DNA of 64,000 nucleotides from Georgenia sp. M64. Its GTDB lineage: Bacteria > Actinomycetota > Actinomycetes > Actinomycetales > Actinomycetaceae. The notes under the pieces were generated by a model that saw only the letters and a program-made list of their open reading frames with translations, searched no databases and was not told the origin of the DNA. A program made the position numbers and the translations under genes. The DNA lies in contig NZ_CP145809.1 in the NCBI RefSeq assembly GCF_038049925.1, positions 992,001 to 1,056,000 of the forward strand, in the 5' to 3' direction. Positions within the stretch are counted from its first letter, which is position 1, and each line of letters opens with the position of its first letter. Below, piece by piece: positions 54,205 through 62,081 of this stretch.

Positions 54205-55140
54205 TCAGTCCACCAGTCCCTCGAAGAGGATGGTGGAGAGGTAGCGCTCGCCGAAGGAGGGGATGATGACGACGATCGTCTTCCCCGCCATCTCGGGCCG
54301 CTGGGCGACCTGGACCGCGGCGGCCAGGGCCGCGCCGGAGGACAGGCCCACGAGCAGCCCCTCCTCGGTGGCGGCGCGCCGCGCCCACGCCACGGACGTC
54401 GCGGCGTCGACGTCGATGACCTCGTCGTAGACCTCGGTGTCGAGGATCTCGGGGACGAAGTTCGCGCCGATGCCCTGGATCTTGTGCGGTCCGGGCTTGC
54501 CGCCGTTGAGGATGGGCGACTCCGCCGGCTCGACGGCGATGATCCGCACCTCGGGCTTGCGCTCCTTGAGCACCTGCCCGACACCGGTGATCGTCCCGCC
54601 GGTGCCGATGCCGGCGACGACGGCGTCGACCTCGCCGTCGGTGTCGGCCCAGATCTCCTCGGCGGTGGTGCGCCGGTGGATGGCCGGGTTGGCCTCGTTG
54701 GCGAACTGCCGGGCCAGGACCGCGCTCTCACGCTCGGCGGCGATCGCCTCGGCCCGCTCGACGGCGCCCCTCATGCCCGTGGACGGGTCGGTCAGGACGA
54801 GCTCGGCGCCGAAGGCGCGCAGGAGTGCACGGCGCTCCTTGCTCATCGACTCGGGCATCGTCAGGACGACCTTGTAGCCGCGCGCCGCGCCCACCATCGC
54901 CAGCGCGATGCCGGTGTTGCCCGACGTCGCCTCGACGATCGTGCCGCCCGGGGGCAGCTCGCCCGACGCCTCGGCGGCGTCGACGATCGCGACGCCGATG
55001 CGGTCCTTGACCGAGTTGGCCGGGTTGTAGAACTCGAGCTTGGCGAGCACGGTGGCGCCCGCGCCGTCCGTGATCTTGTTCAGGCGCACCAGGGGGGTGC
55101 GGCCGATGAGCTGGGTGACGTCGTCGTAGATGGTTGCCAT
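54205..55140 (-). CDS. cysK: Cysteine synthase A
   Basis: This 311-residue PLP enzyme converts O-acetylserine and sulfide to cysteine. It has the PLP lysine Lys45 in [20 protein letters not shown], the GTGGTITG phosphate loop and the PESMSKERR segment. The ATG has a GAGGAAGAGG site. It is followed directly by cysE and preceded by a short Cys-containing leader peptide, suggesting control by cysteine supply. Confidence 0.96.
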   Translation of the reverse strand: MATIYDDVTQLIGRTPLVRLNKITDGAGATVLAKLEFYNPANSVKDRIGVAIVDAAEASGELPPGGTIVEATSGNTGIALAMVGAARGYKVVLTMPESMSKERRALLRAFGAELVLTDPSTGMRGAVERAEAIAAERESAVLARQFANEANPAIHRRTTAEEIWADTDGEVDAVVAGIGTGGTITGVGQVLKERKPEVRIIAVEPAESPILNGGKPGPHKIQGIGANFVPEILDTEVYDEVIDVDAATSVAWARRAATEEGLLVGLSSGAALAAAVQVAQRPEMAGKTIVVIIPSFGERYLSTILFEGLVD

Positions 55141-55194
55141 GGTCCTCTTCCTCGGGGGTGGGTGGCCTGGGCGGCCGGGGCGCGTTGCGTCGGT

Positions 55195-55303
55195 GCCGCC
55201 GGGCGGCGGCGGTGTGAGGAGCGCCTGGCATGCGGTCAGGGGCCGCACGCTTGAGCCGGGCGCTCTACCGACAACGGCAGGACCGGACCGTCGAGGGCCG
55301 GTC
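55195..55303 (-). promoter_or_regulatory. Hairpins in the cysK leader
   Basis: Three stem-loops occur between the leader peptide and cysK: 55281-55303 (GACCGG/CCGGTC) over the peptide's 3' half, 55228-55250 (8 bp with one G-U pair) and 55195-55210 (GCCGCC/GGCGGC). Alternate pairing could couple peptide translation to cysK expression. Confidence 0.4.
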
Positions 55304-55321
55304 GACGAGCGTCGTGCTCAT
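55265..55321 (-). CDS. Cys-codon leader peptide upstream of cysK
   Basis: This 18-residue ORF reads [18 protein letters not shown] and stops 124 bases before cysK. It has a good ribosome site (GGAAGGA, 7 bases before the ATG). Two Cys codons sit within the last four codons, the expected design of a translation attenuator that stalls when Cys-tRNA is scarce. Comparable Cys-rich leader peptides regulate sulfur genes in mycobacteria. Too short for family searches, so the claim rests on position and composition. Confidence 0.6.
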   Translation of the reverse strand: MSTTLVDRPSTVRSCRCR

Positions 55322-55394
55322 GGCGGCATCCTTCCGACGGAGCGGCGGCGCCCACGGGCGCCGGTGCCGGGACCGGCACCTTGAAGTGTCAACA

Positions 55395-55400
55395 ACACTA
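55395..55400 (-). promoter_or_regulatory. Candidate -10 box of the cysK transcript (TAGTGT)
   Basis: TAGTGT fits TANNNT and would start a leader of about 65 bases before the leader peptide. A TTGACA sequence just downstream (55392-55387) is an alternative -35 but has no matching -10. Confidence 0.4.
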
Positions 55401-55470
55401 GTGCCTCGGCCGCTCCAGCCGCACCCCCTCCCAGATGGCGGCCGGCGCTCCCGGGCGGAGGCCTCGGTCG

Positions 55471-56100
55471 TCACAGCGGGCGCTCGACCGCCGTCGCGCC
55501 CACCAGGACCGGACGCGCCGCACCGGCGGTGAGGGCGGCCAGGCGGGTGGTGAGGGCGGCGCCGTCGACCACCGCCAGGGTCAGGCGGACGCCGTCGGGC
55601 TCGTAGGCCACGAGCTCGACCCGGACGTCGTGGTCGTGCAGGTCCGCCTCGACCCGGCCCGCGTCGGCGTGGGGGAGGGCCACCTCCCACAGCTCGTGCT
55701 CGACCACGGTCACGACGGACGCTGCGTCCAGCGCCGCCCGGACCGCGTCGCCGTAGGCCCGCACCAGCCCGCCGGTCCCCAGCTTCACCCCGCCGAAGTA
55801 CCGCACGACGACGGCGGCCACGTCACGCAGTCCGGAGACCCGCAGCGCCTCGAGCACGGGCATCCCGGCGGTGCCGGCAGGCTCACCGTCGTCGCTGGAG
55901 CGCTCGACGGCGCTGGTGCCGGGCAGGTCGAGGATGAAGGCGGAGCAGTGGTGCCGGGCGTCGGGGTGGCGGGTGCGCAGCTCGGCGACCAGCGCCCGGG
56001 CGGCCTCCTCGCTGTCGACGCGGCGCAGCGTGGTGAGGAACCGTGAGCGCCGGACCTCGATCTCGGCGACGGCGTCGCCCGCCAGCCTGAGGTCGCTCAT
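55471..56100 (-). CDS. YigZ/IMPACT family protein
   Basis: This 209-residue protein has the IMPACT signature: [43 protein letters not shown] and [23 protein letters not shown], plus a C-terminal DUF1949-like ferredoxin-fold part. The family is linked to translation control in eukaryotes, but its bacterial role is unclear. The ATG follows a GATACT box by 6 bases, so it is probably leaderless. Confidence 0.92.
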   Translation of the reverse strand: MSDLRLAGDAVAEIEVRRSRFLTTLRRVDSEEAARALVAELRTRHPDARHHCSAFILDLPGTSAVERSSDDGEPAGTAGMPVLEALRVSGLRDVAAVVVRYFGGVKLGTGGLVRAYGDAVRAALDAASVVTVVEHELWEVALPHADAGRVEADLHDHDVRVELVAYEPDGVRLTLAVVDGAALTTRLAALTAGAARPVLVGATAVERPL

Positions 56101-56106
56101 GGCACG

Positions 56107-56112
56107 AGTATC
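56107..56112 (-). promoter_or_regulatory. Leaderless -10 box of the YigZ gene (GATACT)
   Basis: The hexamer is 6 bases before the ATG at 56100. It is divergent from the Zur-like box of the L31 gene. Confidence 0.5.
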
Positions 56113-56156
56113 CCGCGACGGGAATGCGTGGGCCGGTGGGCGTGTTCGCGTCTCAG

Positions 56157-56171
56157 TGAGAACAGTTCTCA
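56157..56171. promoter_or_regulatory. Zur-like operator before rpmE2
   Basis: TGAGAAC-A-GTTCTCA is a perfect 7-1-7 palindrome, the geometry of actinobacterial Zur boxes (such as TGAAAATNATTTTCA). It ends at the ribosome site of the zinc-independent L31 gene. Derepression under zinc starvation is the expected effect. Confidence 0.6.
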
Positions 56172-56181
56172 GGAGGTTGAG

Positions 56182-56433
56182 ATGAAGCAGACCGTCCACC
56201 CCGACTACCACGCCGTCGTCTTCCAGGACGCCTCGGCGGACTTCCGGTTCCTCACCCGGTCCACGCTCACCTCGAGCCGGACGATCGAGTGGGAGGACGG
56301 GCAGACCTACCCGGTGGTCGACGTCGAGATCTCCTCGGCGTCGCACCCCTTCTACACCGGACGCTCCCGCGTCATGGACACGGCGGGCCGGGTGGAGCAG
56401 TTCCGTCGCCGGTACGGTGACCGGGTCCGCTGA
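56182..56433 (+). CDS. rpmE2: Ribosomal protein L31 type B (zinc-independent)
   Basis: This 83-residue L31 has the type B sequence ([41 protein letters not shown]) and no CxxC zinc ribbon. In zinc-poor conditions this form replaces the zinc-containing L31, releasing zinc. An AGGAGG site lies 5 bases before the ATG and overlaps the Zur-like palindrome by one base. Confidence 0.95.
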   Translation: MKQTVHPDYHAVVFQDASADFRFLTRSTLTSSRTIEWEDGQTYPVVDVEISSASHPFYTGRSRVMDTAGRVEQFRRRYGDRVR

Positions 56434-56481
56434 CCGTCGCGGCGCGTTCCGGGCTGTGCGCGGCCCATCTCACACCTGGGG

Positions 56482-56487
56482 TAGGCT
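56482..56487 (+). promoter_or_regulatory. -10 box upstream of rpmF (TAGGCT)
   Basis: TAGGCT lies about 85 bases before the rpmF start, giving a leader of nearly 80 bases. Confidence 0.4.
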
Positions 56488-56571
56488 GTCCCGGTTGGCC
56501 TGACGGAGCCCTCTCGTGGGAGGGTGTACGTCGGCAGGATCCCCCTCAACGACGGAAGGAGCGGCAAGGGC

Positions 56572-56739
56572 ATGGCAGTTCCCAAGCGCAAGATGTCCCG
56601 CAGCAACACCCGCTCTCGCCGGTCCCAGTGGAAGGCCGAGCTCACCGAGCTCGTCGCCGTCCGCGTCCAGGGCCGCGAGCTCAAGGTGCCGCGGCGGCTG
56701 GCCAAGGCTTACCAGAAGGGTCTGATCGCCGCGGAGTGA
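56572..56739 (+). CDS. rpmF: Ribosomal protein L32 (cysteine-free form)
   Basis: This 55-residue protein starts [20 protein letters not shown], the standard L32 N-terminus, and ends with [11 protein letters not shown]. It has no cysteines and so lacks the zinc ribbon of the C+ form. An AAGGAG site is near the ATG. Together with L31 type B it forms a zinc-sparing ribosomal pair. Confidence 0.95.
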   Translation: MAVPKRKMSRSNTRSRRSQWKAELTELVAVRVQGRELKVPRRLAKAYQKGLIAAE

Positions 56740-56762
56740 CGCGACGACCTTCCCTGCACGCA

Positions 56763-56790
56763 GGTCCCCACACCCTCGGGTGCGGGGACC
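56763..56790 (+). terminator. Terminator after rpmF
   Basis: A 12-bp stem with one mismatch (56763-56774 with 56779-56790) is followed by the T-rich stretch TTCGTCGTTCTT, a near-classical intrinsic terminator. Confidence 0.75.
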
Positions 56791-56843
56791 TTCGTCGTTC
56801 TTGCGCCGGCCGGCCCGGCCCGGTGGCGCTGGGCGAGGCGGGT

Positions 56844-57158
56844 TCAGTGGAGCAGCTTGAGCCCGACCACGCAGCCGACGATGCCGCCCAGGAGCAGGAT
56901 CTTCGCGAGCGAGGCCGCCTCCTCGCCGGTGAGCATCGCGTACGCCACGGTGAGCACGGCGCCGATGCCGACCCAGACGGCGTAGGCGGTCCCGACCGGG
57001 ATCGAGCGCATCGCGTACGCGAGCCCGGCCATGCTCAGGCCGAGAGCGAGGAAGAACGTCACGGTCGGGGCGAGGCGGGTCATCCCCTCGGAGCGGCCGA
57101 GGGCGGTGGCCCAGACGGCCTCGAGGACGCCGGACAGGACGAGCACGAGCCAGGACAT
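56844..57158 (-). CDS. sugE: SMR family guanidinium exporter (SugE/Gdx)
   Basis: This 104-residue small multidrug resistance protein has four membrane helices and the SugE-type first helix with the essential Glu13 (LVLSGVLEAVWATALGRSEGM). GTAYAVWVGIGAV in the second half is also typical. A guanidine-III riboswitch sits directly before its ribosome site, so the physiological substrate is very probably guanidinium exchanged for protons. Confidence 0.93.
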   Translation of the reverse strand: MSWLVLVLSGVLEAVWATALGRSEGMTRLAPTVTFFLALGLSMAGLAYAMRSIPVGTAYAVWVGIGAVLTVAYAMLTGEEAASLAKILLLGGIVGCVVGLKLLH

Positions 57159-57174
57159 GACGGTTCTCCCTCAT

Positions 57175-57214
57175 GGCCGTCTTGTCGCTCGCCGGGTACG
57201 GCTCCCTCGTCCGG
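57175..57214 (-). promoter_or_regulatory. Guanidine-III riboswitch (ykkC-III)
   Basis: The minus strand contains the near-invariant segments CCGGACGAGG, GCCGTACCCGG and GACAAGACGGC in the order and spacing of the guanidine-III pseudoknot aptamer. It ends 16 bases before the sugE ATG, adjacent to GAGGGAG. Ligand binding would free the ribosome site and turn on the exporter. Confidence 0.9.
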
Positions 57215-57268
57215 TGCCCCGATGGGGGTCGGCGTCCGGCGCCACCCCGGAGGGGGAGCCGCCTGACG

Positions 57269-57342
57269 TGGAGCGGGTGACCGGGATCGAACCGGCACCA
57301 TCTGCTTGGAAGGCAGAGGCTCTACCATTGAGCTACACCCGC
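57269..57342 (-). tRNA. tRNA-Gly (anticodon UCC)
   Basis: The minus strand folds with acceptor GCGGGTG/CACCCGC, D-arm CTCAATGGTAGAG, anticodon loop CTTCCAA (UCC) and T-loop GGTTCGATCCC. The 3' end reads TCCA, so CCA is encoded here, unlike most other tRNAs in the window. Confidence 0.94.
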
Positions 57343-57483
57343 GGGCCTGAGCCGCACGAGGAGTCTACCCGGACCCCGCCGTCGGCTCGAACCGCGTGGT
57401 GCGACGGCCCGGTCAGGTTGGTCACAGGGGCCGGTCGCGGTGGCCGAGCCCCTAGACTGCACCTTCGCACCCGCGAGGTGCGA

Positions 57484-57557
57484 CGGGATGTGGCGCAGCT
57501 TGGTAGCGCGTCCGCTTTGGGAGCGGAAGGTCGTCGGTTCGAATCCGTCCATCCCGA
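57484..57557 (+). tRNA. tRNA-Pro (anticodon UGG)
   Basis: A 74-base cloverleaf with acceptor CGGGATG/CATCCCG, D-arm GCGCAGCTTGGTAGCGC, anticodon loop TTTGGGA (UGG) and T-loop GGTTCGAATCC. Discriminator A is at 57557; CCA is not encoded. Confidence 0.94.
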
Positions 57558-57660
57558 CGGTTGCCGGCCACGCGGTGCGGGGCGCACGGGTTGAGCTCCG
57601 GACCTGGGCTCACCGAGGGCGAGTTCGTCGCCCGCGAGGTCCCCGCGCGCCGGTGAGGTC

Positions 57661-58659
57661 TCAGAGCCGCCGGGTGGAACCGCGCACGACGAGCTCGGTG
57701 GGCAGCTGGACGTGGGCGTCGCGCTCCTTGCCGTCGAGCAGGTCGATGAGCAGGCCCAGCGCGGCCCGCCCCATCGCCTGCATCGGCTGGTTGACCGTGG
57801 TCAGCGGTGGCTGCGCCAGCGCCGACTCGGGCACGTTGTCGAAGCCGACCACCGAGACGTCGCCGGGCACCGAGAGCCCGAGCCCACCCGCGACCTCCAT
57901 CGTCCGGATGGCCGAGAGGTCGTTCGCCGCGAAGATCGCCGACGGGCGCCGCGTCAGGGTGAGCAGCCCCCGGGCCGGCTGCTCGGCGTCGTCCGCCCGG
58001 TACCCGCCCACCCGGATGAGCTCGGGGTCGACGTCGAGCCCCGCGCGCTCGAGAGCCGTGCGGTAGCCCGCCTCCCGCAGCCGTGAGGACTCCAGGTCCG
58101 GCCGGCCGGCGAGGTGCCCGATGCGCGTGTGTCCCAGGGCGATGAGGTGCTCGGTGGCGCTCAGGGCGCCGGAGAAGTTGTCCGCGTCCACCGTGGGGAA
58201 GCCGGAGGGCCCGGTGTGCGGGTCGATCGCCACGACCGGGATGCCGTACTCGGCGTCGACGACGGTGGGCGTGACGAGGATGGCACCGTCGATGAGGGTG
58301 CCGCTGAGCCGGGAGAGGTAGCGCCGCTCCCACCCGGCGTGGCCGCCGGCCCGGCCGCCGCCGGAGTAGGCGAGGAGCTCGTACCCGGTGCCCTGGACGG
58401 CGCTCGAGACGCCCTTGAGGAGCTCGGTGGAGTAGGGCTCGAACTCGGCCACGAGGATGCCGATGACGTTGGTGCGCAGGCTGCGCAGGCTCCGGGCGAC
58501 CAGGCTCGACTCGTAGCCCAGGTCGTCGATGACCCGCTGGACGCGCTGGGAGGTGGCCGCGGCGACGCCGTAGCGGCCGTTGATGACCTTCGAGACGGTC
58601 GCGACGGAGACGCCGGCTGTCCGGGCGACGTCGCCGATGGTGGTCCTGGGCCGCTGCAC
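57661..58659 (-). CDS. LacI family transcriptional regulator
   Basis: This 332-residue repressor has the helix-turn-helix TTIGDVARTAGVSVATVSKVINGRYGV and the hinge SSLVARSLRS, followed by the sugar-binding domain with VAIDPHTGPSGFPTV and a C-terminus ending RGSTRRL. It is divergent from a sugar ABC operon and probably represses it. The GTG start lies 6 bases after a TACGCT box, consistent with a leaderless mRNA. Confidence 0.92.
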   Translation of the reverse strand: MQRPRTTIGDVARTAGVSVATVSKVINGRYGVAAATSQRVQRVIDDLGYESSLVARSLRSLRTNVIGILVAEFEPYSTELLKGVSSAVQGTGYELLAYSGGGRAGGHAGWERRYLSRLSGTLIDGAILVTPTVVDAEYGIPVVAIDPHTGPSGFPTVDADNFSGALSATEHLIALGHTRIGHLAGRPDLESSRLREAGYRTALERAGLDVDPELIRVGGYRADDAEQPARGLLTLTRRPSAIFAANDLSAIRTMEVAGGLGLSVPGDVSVVGFDNVPESALAQPPLTTVNQPMQAMGRAALGLLIDLLDGKERDAHVQLPTELVVRGSTRRL

Positions 58660-58665
58660 CCCTCC

Positions 58666-58671
58666 AGCGTA
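58666..58671 (-). promoter_or_regulatory. Leaderless -10 box of the second LacI gene (TACGCT)
   Basis: TACGCT fits TANNNT and is 6 bases before the GTG at 58659. Confidence 0.55.
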
Positions 58672-58677
58672 CCCGTG

Positions 58678-58693
58678 TCGAAAACGTTATCGA
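58678..58693. promoter_or_regulatory. LacI-type operator between the regulator and the sugar ABC operon
   Basis: TCGAAAACGTTATCGA is a near-perfect palindrome with a central CG, the form typical of LacI operators. It lies between the repressor's -10 box and a consensus TTGACA (58700-58705), so it could control both directions. Confidence 0.6.
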
Positions 58694-58699
58694 TACCGA

Positions 58700-58729
58700 T
58701 TGACATTAGTTCGTCCATGCGGCAAAACT
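58700..58729 (+). promoter_or_regulatory. Candidate promoter of the second sugar ABC operon
   Basis: A perfect TTGACA (58700-58705) is followed 18 bases later by AAAACT (58724-58729). The operator lies just upstream of the -35 box. Confidence 0.45.
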
Positions 58730-58771
58730 GTGTCCCGACCGTTAGTCAACGAAGACCGAGGGGATCGACCC

Positions 58772-60079
58772 ATGAGGATCGTCCGAGCAGCCGGGACAGC
58801 CGTCGCGCTGACCCTGAGCGTTGCCATGCTGGCCGCGTGCGGCGGCACCGATGCCGAGAACGGCGCCGGCGGGGGTGAGGCCGGCGCGGACGGCGACGTC
58901 ACGCTGACCTGGTGGCACAACTCCAACAGCGAGCCCGGCAAGGGCTACTACGAGCAGGTCGCCGCCGACTTCGAGGCGGCGAACGAGGGGGTGACGATCG
59001 AGATCAGCGCCCTCGCCCACGAGGACATGCTCACCCGCCTGGACGCCGCGTTCCAGACCGGTGACGCGCCCGACGTCTTCATGGAGCGCGGTGGCGGCGA
59101 GCTCGCCGCCCACGTCGAGGCCGGGCTGGTCAAGGACCTCACCGACGTCGCGGCCGACACGATCGACACGCTCGGCGGTTCCGTCGCCGGCTGGCAGGTG
59201 GACGGCCAGACCTACGCGCTGCCGTTCTCGGTCGGCGTCGTGGGCTTCTGGTACAACGAGGCCCTCTTCGAGCAGGCCGGCATCACCGAGGCGCCCGAGA
59301 CGATGGAGGACCTCTACGCCGCCGTCGACGCGCTCAAGGCCGAGGGCATCGAGCCCATCTCCGTCGGTGCCGGCGACAAGTGGCCCGCGGCGCACTACTG
59401 GTACTACCTCGCCCTGCGCGAGTGCAGCGAGGACGTCCTCTCCGACGCCGTGACCTCGCTCGACTTCTCCGACCAGTGCTTCGTCAAGGCCGGCGAGGAC
59501 CTCGTCGAGCTCATCGGCGCCGAGCCCTTCAACTCCGGCTTCCTCGCCACCCCGGCCCAGACGGGGCCGACGAGCGCCTCGGGCCTGCTCGCCACCGAGA
59601 AGGTCGCCATGGAGCTAGCCGGTCACTGGGAGCCCGGCGTCATGCAGGGCCTCACCGAGGACAACCAGGGACTGGGCGAGAACACCGGCTGGTTCCCCTT
59701 CCCGTCCGTCGAGGGCGGCGAGGGTGACCCCGAGGCCGCCCTCGGTGGTGGCGACGCGTGGGCGTGCTCGCAGGACGCCCCGGACGTGTGCGTCGACTTC
59801 GTCGAGTACCTGCTGAGCGACGAGGTCCAGACCGGTTTCGCCGAGAACGACATGGGCCTGCCGACCAACCCCGCGGCCACCGGCTCGGTGTCCGACCCGG
59901 TCCTGGCCGACCTCCTGAAGTTCCGTGACGAGGCGCCCTACGTCCAGCTCTACTTCGACACCGCCTTCGGCGAGAACGTCGGCGGCGCCATGAACGACGA
60001 GATCGCCCTGGTCTTCGCGGGCGAGTCCTCGCCGCAGGGCATCGTCGACGCGACCCAGGCCGCAGCCGACCTCGGATGA
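58772..60079 (+). CDS. Sugar ABC transporter substrate-binding lipoprotein
   Basis: This 435-residue family 1 binding protein is lipidated at Cys23 (AMLAACGG). It has LTWWHNSNSEPGKGYYEQVAA, a DAPDVFMERGGGEL loop and a YALPFSVGVVGFWYNEALF segment, as in oligosaccharide binders such as XypA/BxlE. The GH3 glycosidase at the end of the operon suggests a beta-linked oligosaccharide (xylo- or gluco-). A GAGGGGA site precedes the ATG. Confidence 0.92.
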   Translation: MRIVRAAGTAVALTLSVAMLAACGGTDAENGAGGGEAGADGDVTLTWWHNSNSEPGKGYYEQVAADFEAANEGVTIEISALAHEDMLTRLDAAFQTGDAPDVFMERGGGELAAHVEAGLVKDLTDVAADTIDTLGGSVAGWQVDGQTYALPFSVGVVGFWYNEALFEQAGITEAPETMEDLYAAVDALKAEGIEPISVGAGDKWPAAHYWYYLALRECSEDVLSDAVTSLDFSDQCFVKAGEDLVELIGAEPFNSGFLATPAQTGPTSASGLLATEKVAMELAGHWEPGVMQGLTEDNQGLGENTGWFPFPSVEGGEGDPEAALGGGDAWACSQDAPDVCVDFVEYLLSDEVQTGFAENDMGLPTNPAATGSVSDPVLADLLKFRDEAPYVQLYFDTAFGENVGGAMNDEIALVFAGESSPQGIVDATQAAADLG

Positions 60080-61101
60080 CCTCGATGGCAGACGACGTGA
60101 CCCACCGCACCGGCACGGCCACGGTTGCTGCCACCCCCACCGCCGCCGGCCGGGCCCCCACCCGGCCGGCGGCCCCGGGGGCGCGGCCCCGGCTCTCCTC
60201 CCGGTGGCGCAAGCGCCTGGAGATCCTGTTCTTCGTCACCCCCGCGCTCACGCTGTTCGCGATGTTCGTGGTGGTCCCCGTCGTCCAGGCGGGGCGGTAC
60301 TCGGTGTTCCGGTGGAACGGGCTCGGTCCGATGGACAACTTCGTCGGCCTGGAGAACTACGCCAACGCCCTGCGCGACCAGGTCTTCACCGACGCGGTGA
60401 TGCACAACCTCACGATCATCGTCCTGTCGATCCTCATCCAGCTGCCCCTCGGGCTGGCCGTCGCGCTCCTGCTCAACCGCGACATGTGGGGCCGCGCGGC
60501 GATGCGCGTCATCATCTTCGTGCCGTACGTCCTGGCCGAGGTGGTCGCCGGCGTCGTGTGGCTCATGCTGCTCCAGCCGAACGGGGTCGTGGACGCCGTC
60601 CTCGACGCCGTCGGCCTCGGCGGCCTCACCCAGCTCTGGCTCGGCAACCCCGAGATCGCGCTGTACACGGTGATGTTCGTCCTGACCTGGAAGTACCTCG
60701 GCCTGGCCGTCATCCTCTTCCTCGCGGGCCTCCAGGGGGTCCCGCCGGACCTGTACGAGGCCGCCCAGATCGACGGCGCGTCGTGGTGGCAGGTCCAGCG
60801 CCGGATCACCATCCCGCTCCTCGGGCCCACCATCCGCACCTGGGGCTTCCTGTCCATGATCGGCTCCCTCCAGGTGTTCGACATGGTCTGGATCCTCACC
60901 AAGGGCGGACCGGCCAACTCCACGGTGACGATGGCGACGTACCTCATCAACCAGGGCACCAACCGCAGCCTCTACGGCTACTCCTCGGCCGTGGCGGTGC
61001 TCCTCTTCGGCATCTCCCTGGTCCTCGCGCTGGCCTACCAGGTCTTCGTGCTGCGCCGGGACAACGAGGACGCTCCCCAGCCCAGGAAGGCAGCTCGATG
61101 A
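60076..61101 (+). CDS. Sugar ABC transporter permease (MalF type)
   Basis: This 341-residue permease has an Ala/Pro/Thr-rich cytoplasmic N-tail (1-40), six helices starting at LEILFFVTPALTLFAMF, and the EAA loop DLYEAAQIDGASWWQVQRRITIPLLG. Its ATG overlaps the binding-protein stop by 4 bases. As in the other locus, no ATPase gene is present. Confidence 0.93.
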   Translation: MTSMADDVTHRTGTATVAATPTAAGRAPTRPAAPGARPRLSSRWRKRLEILFFVTPALTLFAMFVVVPVVQAGRYSVFRWNGLGPMDNFVGLENYANALRDQVFTDAVMHNLTIIVLSILIQLPLGLAVALLLNRDMWGRAAMRVIIFVPYVLAEVVAGVVWLMLLQPNGVVDAVLDAVGLGGLTQLWLGNPEIALYTVMFVLTWKYLGLAVILFLAGLQGVPPDLYEAAQIDGASWWQVQRRITIPLLGPTIRTWGFLSMIGSLQVFDMVWILTKGGPANSTVTMATYLINQGTNRSLYGYSSAVAVLLFGISLVLALAYQVFVLRRDNEDAPQPRKAAR

Positions 61102-61988
61102 CCGCGCCCCTCACGGCCGTCCCCGGACAGCCCGCGCCGCTGACCGACGCCCCGCCCCGCCGGCGCCGGTCGTTCTCCGGCGGCAGCCCGCTGGTCTACG
61201 CCGCGGCCCTCGTCGTCGTCGCGGCGACGCTCGGTCCGGTGGTCTACGCGATCCTCGGCGGCTTCCGCTCCAACGCCCAGCTCGCCGCCGATCCCGTCGG
61301 CCTGCCCGACCCGTGGGTGACGACGAACTACCTCAACGTCCTCACGTCGTCGAGCTTCTGGCGGTACGCCCTCAACTCCACGGTCGTCGCCGGGATCACC
61401 ACCGTCGTCGTCGCCGTCTTCGGGGTCATGGCCGCCTACCCGCTGGCGAGGTACCGGTTCCGGGGCCGCGAGGCGCTGTTCCTCGTCTTCACCCTCGGCC
61501 TGCTGTTCCCGCTGACCGTCGCGATCATCCCGCTGTTCCTCATGCTGCGGGACCTCGACCTCACCAACAGCCTGTGGGGGGTGGCCCTGCCGCAGGCCGC
61601 CTTCGCCCTGCCGATGACGATCGTCATCCTCCGGCCCTTCCTCATGGCGATCCCACGCGAGCTCGAGGAGGCGGCGATGCTGGACGGCACCTCCCGGATC
61701 GGCTTCTTCTGGCGGATCCTGCTCCCGCTGTCCGGGCCCGGTCTGGTCACGGTCGGCGTGCTCGCCTTCGTGGCCTCGTGGAACTCCTACCTCCTGCCGC
61801 TGCTCATCCTCAGCGACCCGGCCGCGCAGACCCTGCCCCTGGGGGTGGCGACCTTCTCGAGCGAGCACGCCCAGGACACCGCCGGCGTCCTGGCCTTCAC
61901 CTCCCTGGCGATGATCCCCGCCCTGGTGTTCTTCCTGGCGATGGAGAAGCGCATCGTCAACGGCCTCCAGGGCGCCGTCAAGGGCTGA
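61098..61988 (+). CDS. Sugar ABC transporter permease (MalG type)
   Basis: This 296-residue permease has six helices and the EAA loop ELEEAAMLDGTSRIGFFWRILLPLSG; it ends RIVNGLQGAVKG, as its counterpart in the beta-glucoside operon does. The ATG overlaps the upstream stop by 4 bases. Confidence 0.93.
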   Translation: MTAPLTAVPGQPAPLTDAPPRRRRSFSGGSPLVYAAALVVVAATLGPVVYAILGGFRSNAQLAADPVGLPDPWVTTNYLNVLTSSSFWRYALNSTVVAGITTVVVAVFGVMAAYPLARYRFRGREALFLVFTLGLLFPLTVAIIPLFLMLRDLDLTNSLWGVALPQAAFALPMTIVILRPFLMAIPRELEEAAMLDGTSRIGFFWRILLPLSGPGLVTVGVLAFVASWNSYLLPLLILSDPAAQTLPLGVATFSSEHAQDTAGVLAFTSLAMIPALVFFLAMEKRIVNGLQGAVKG

Positions 61989-62081
61989 CCCGCCCGACGC
62001 CCGGCAAACCGACCCTCCGTCCGGCCGCCACCGCTGCGCGCCGCGACCGCCACCGCACCACCACGCAGTAAGGACATCGAC

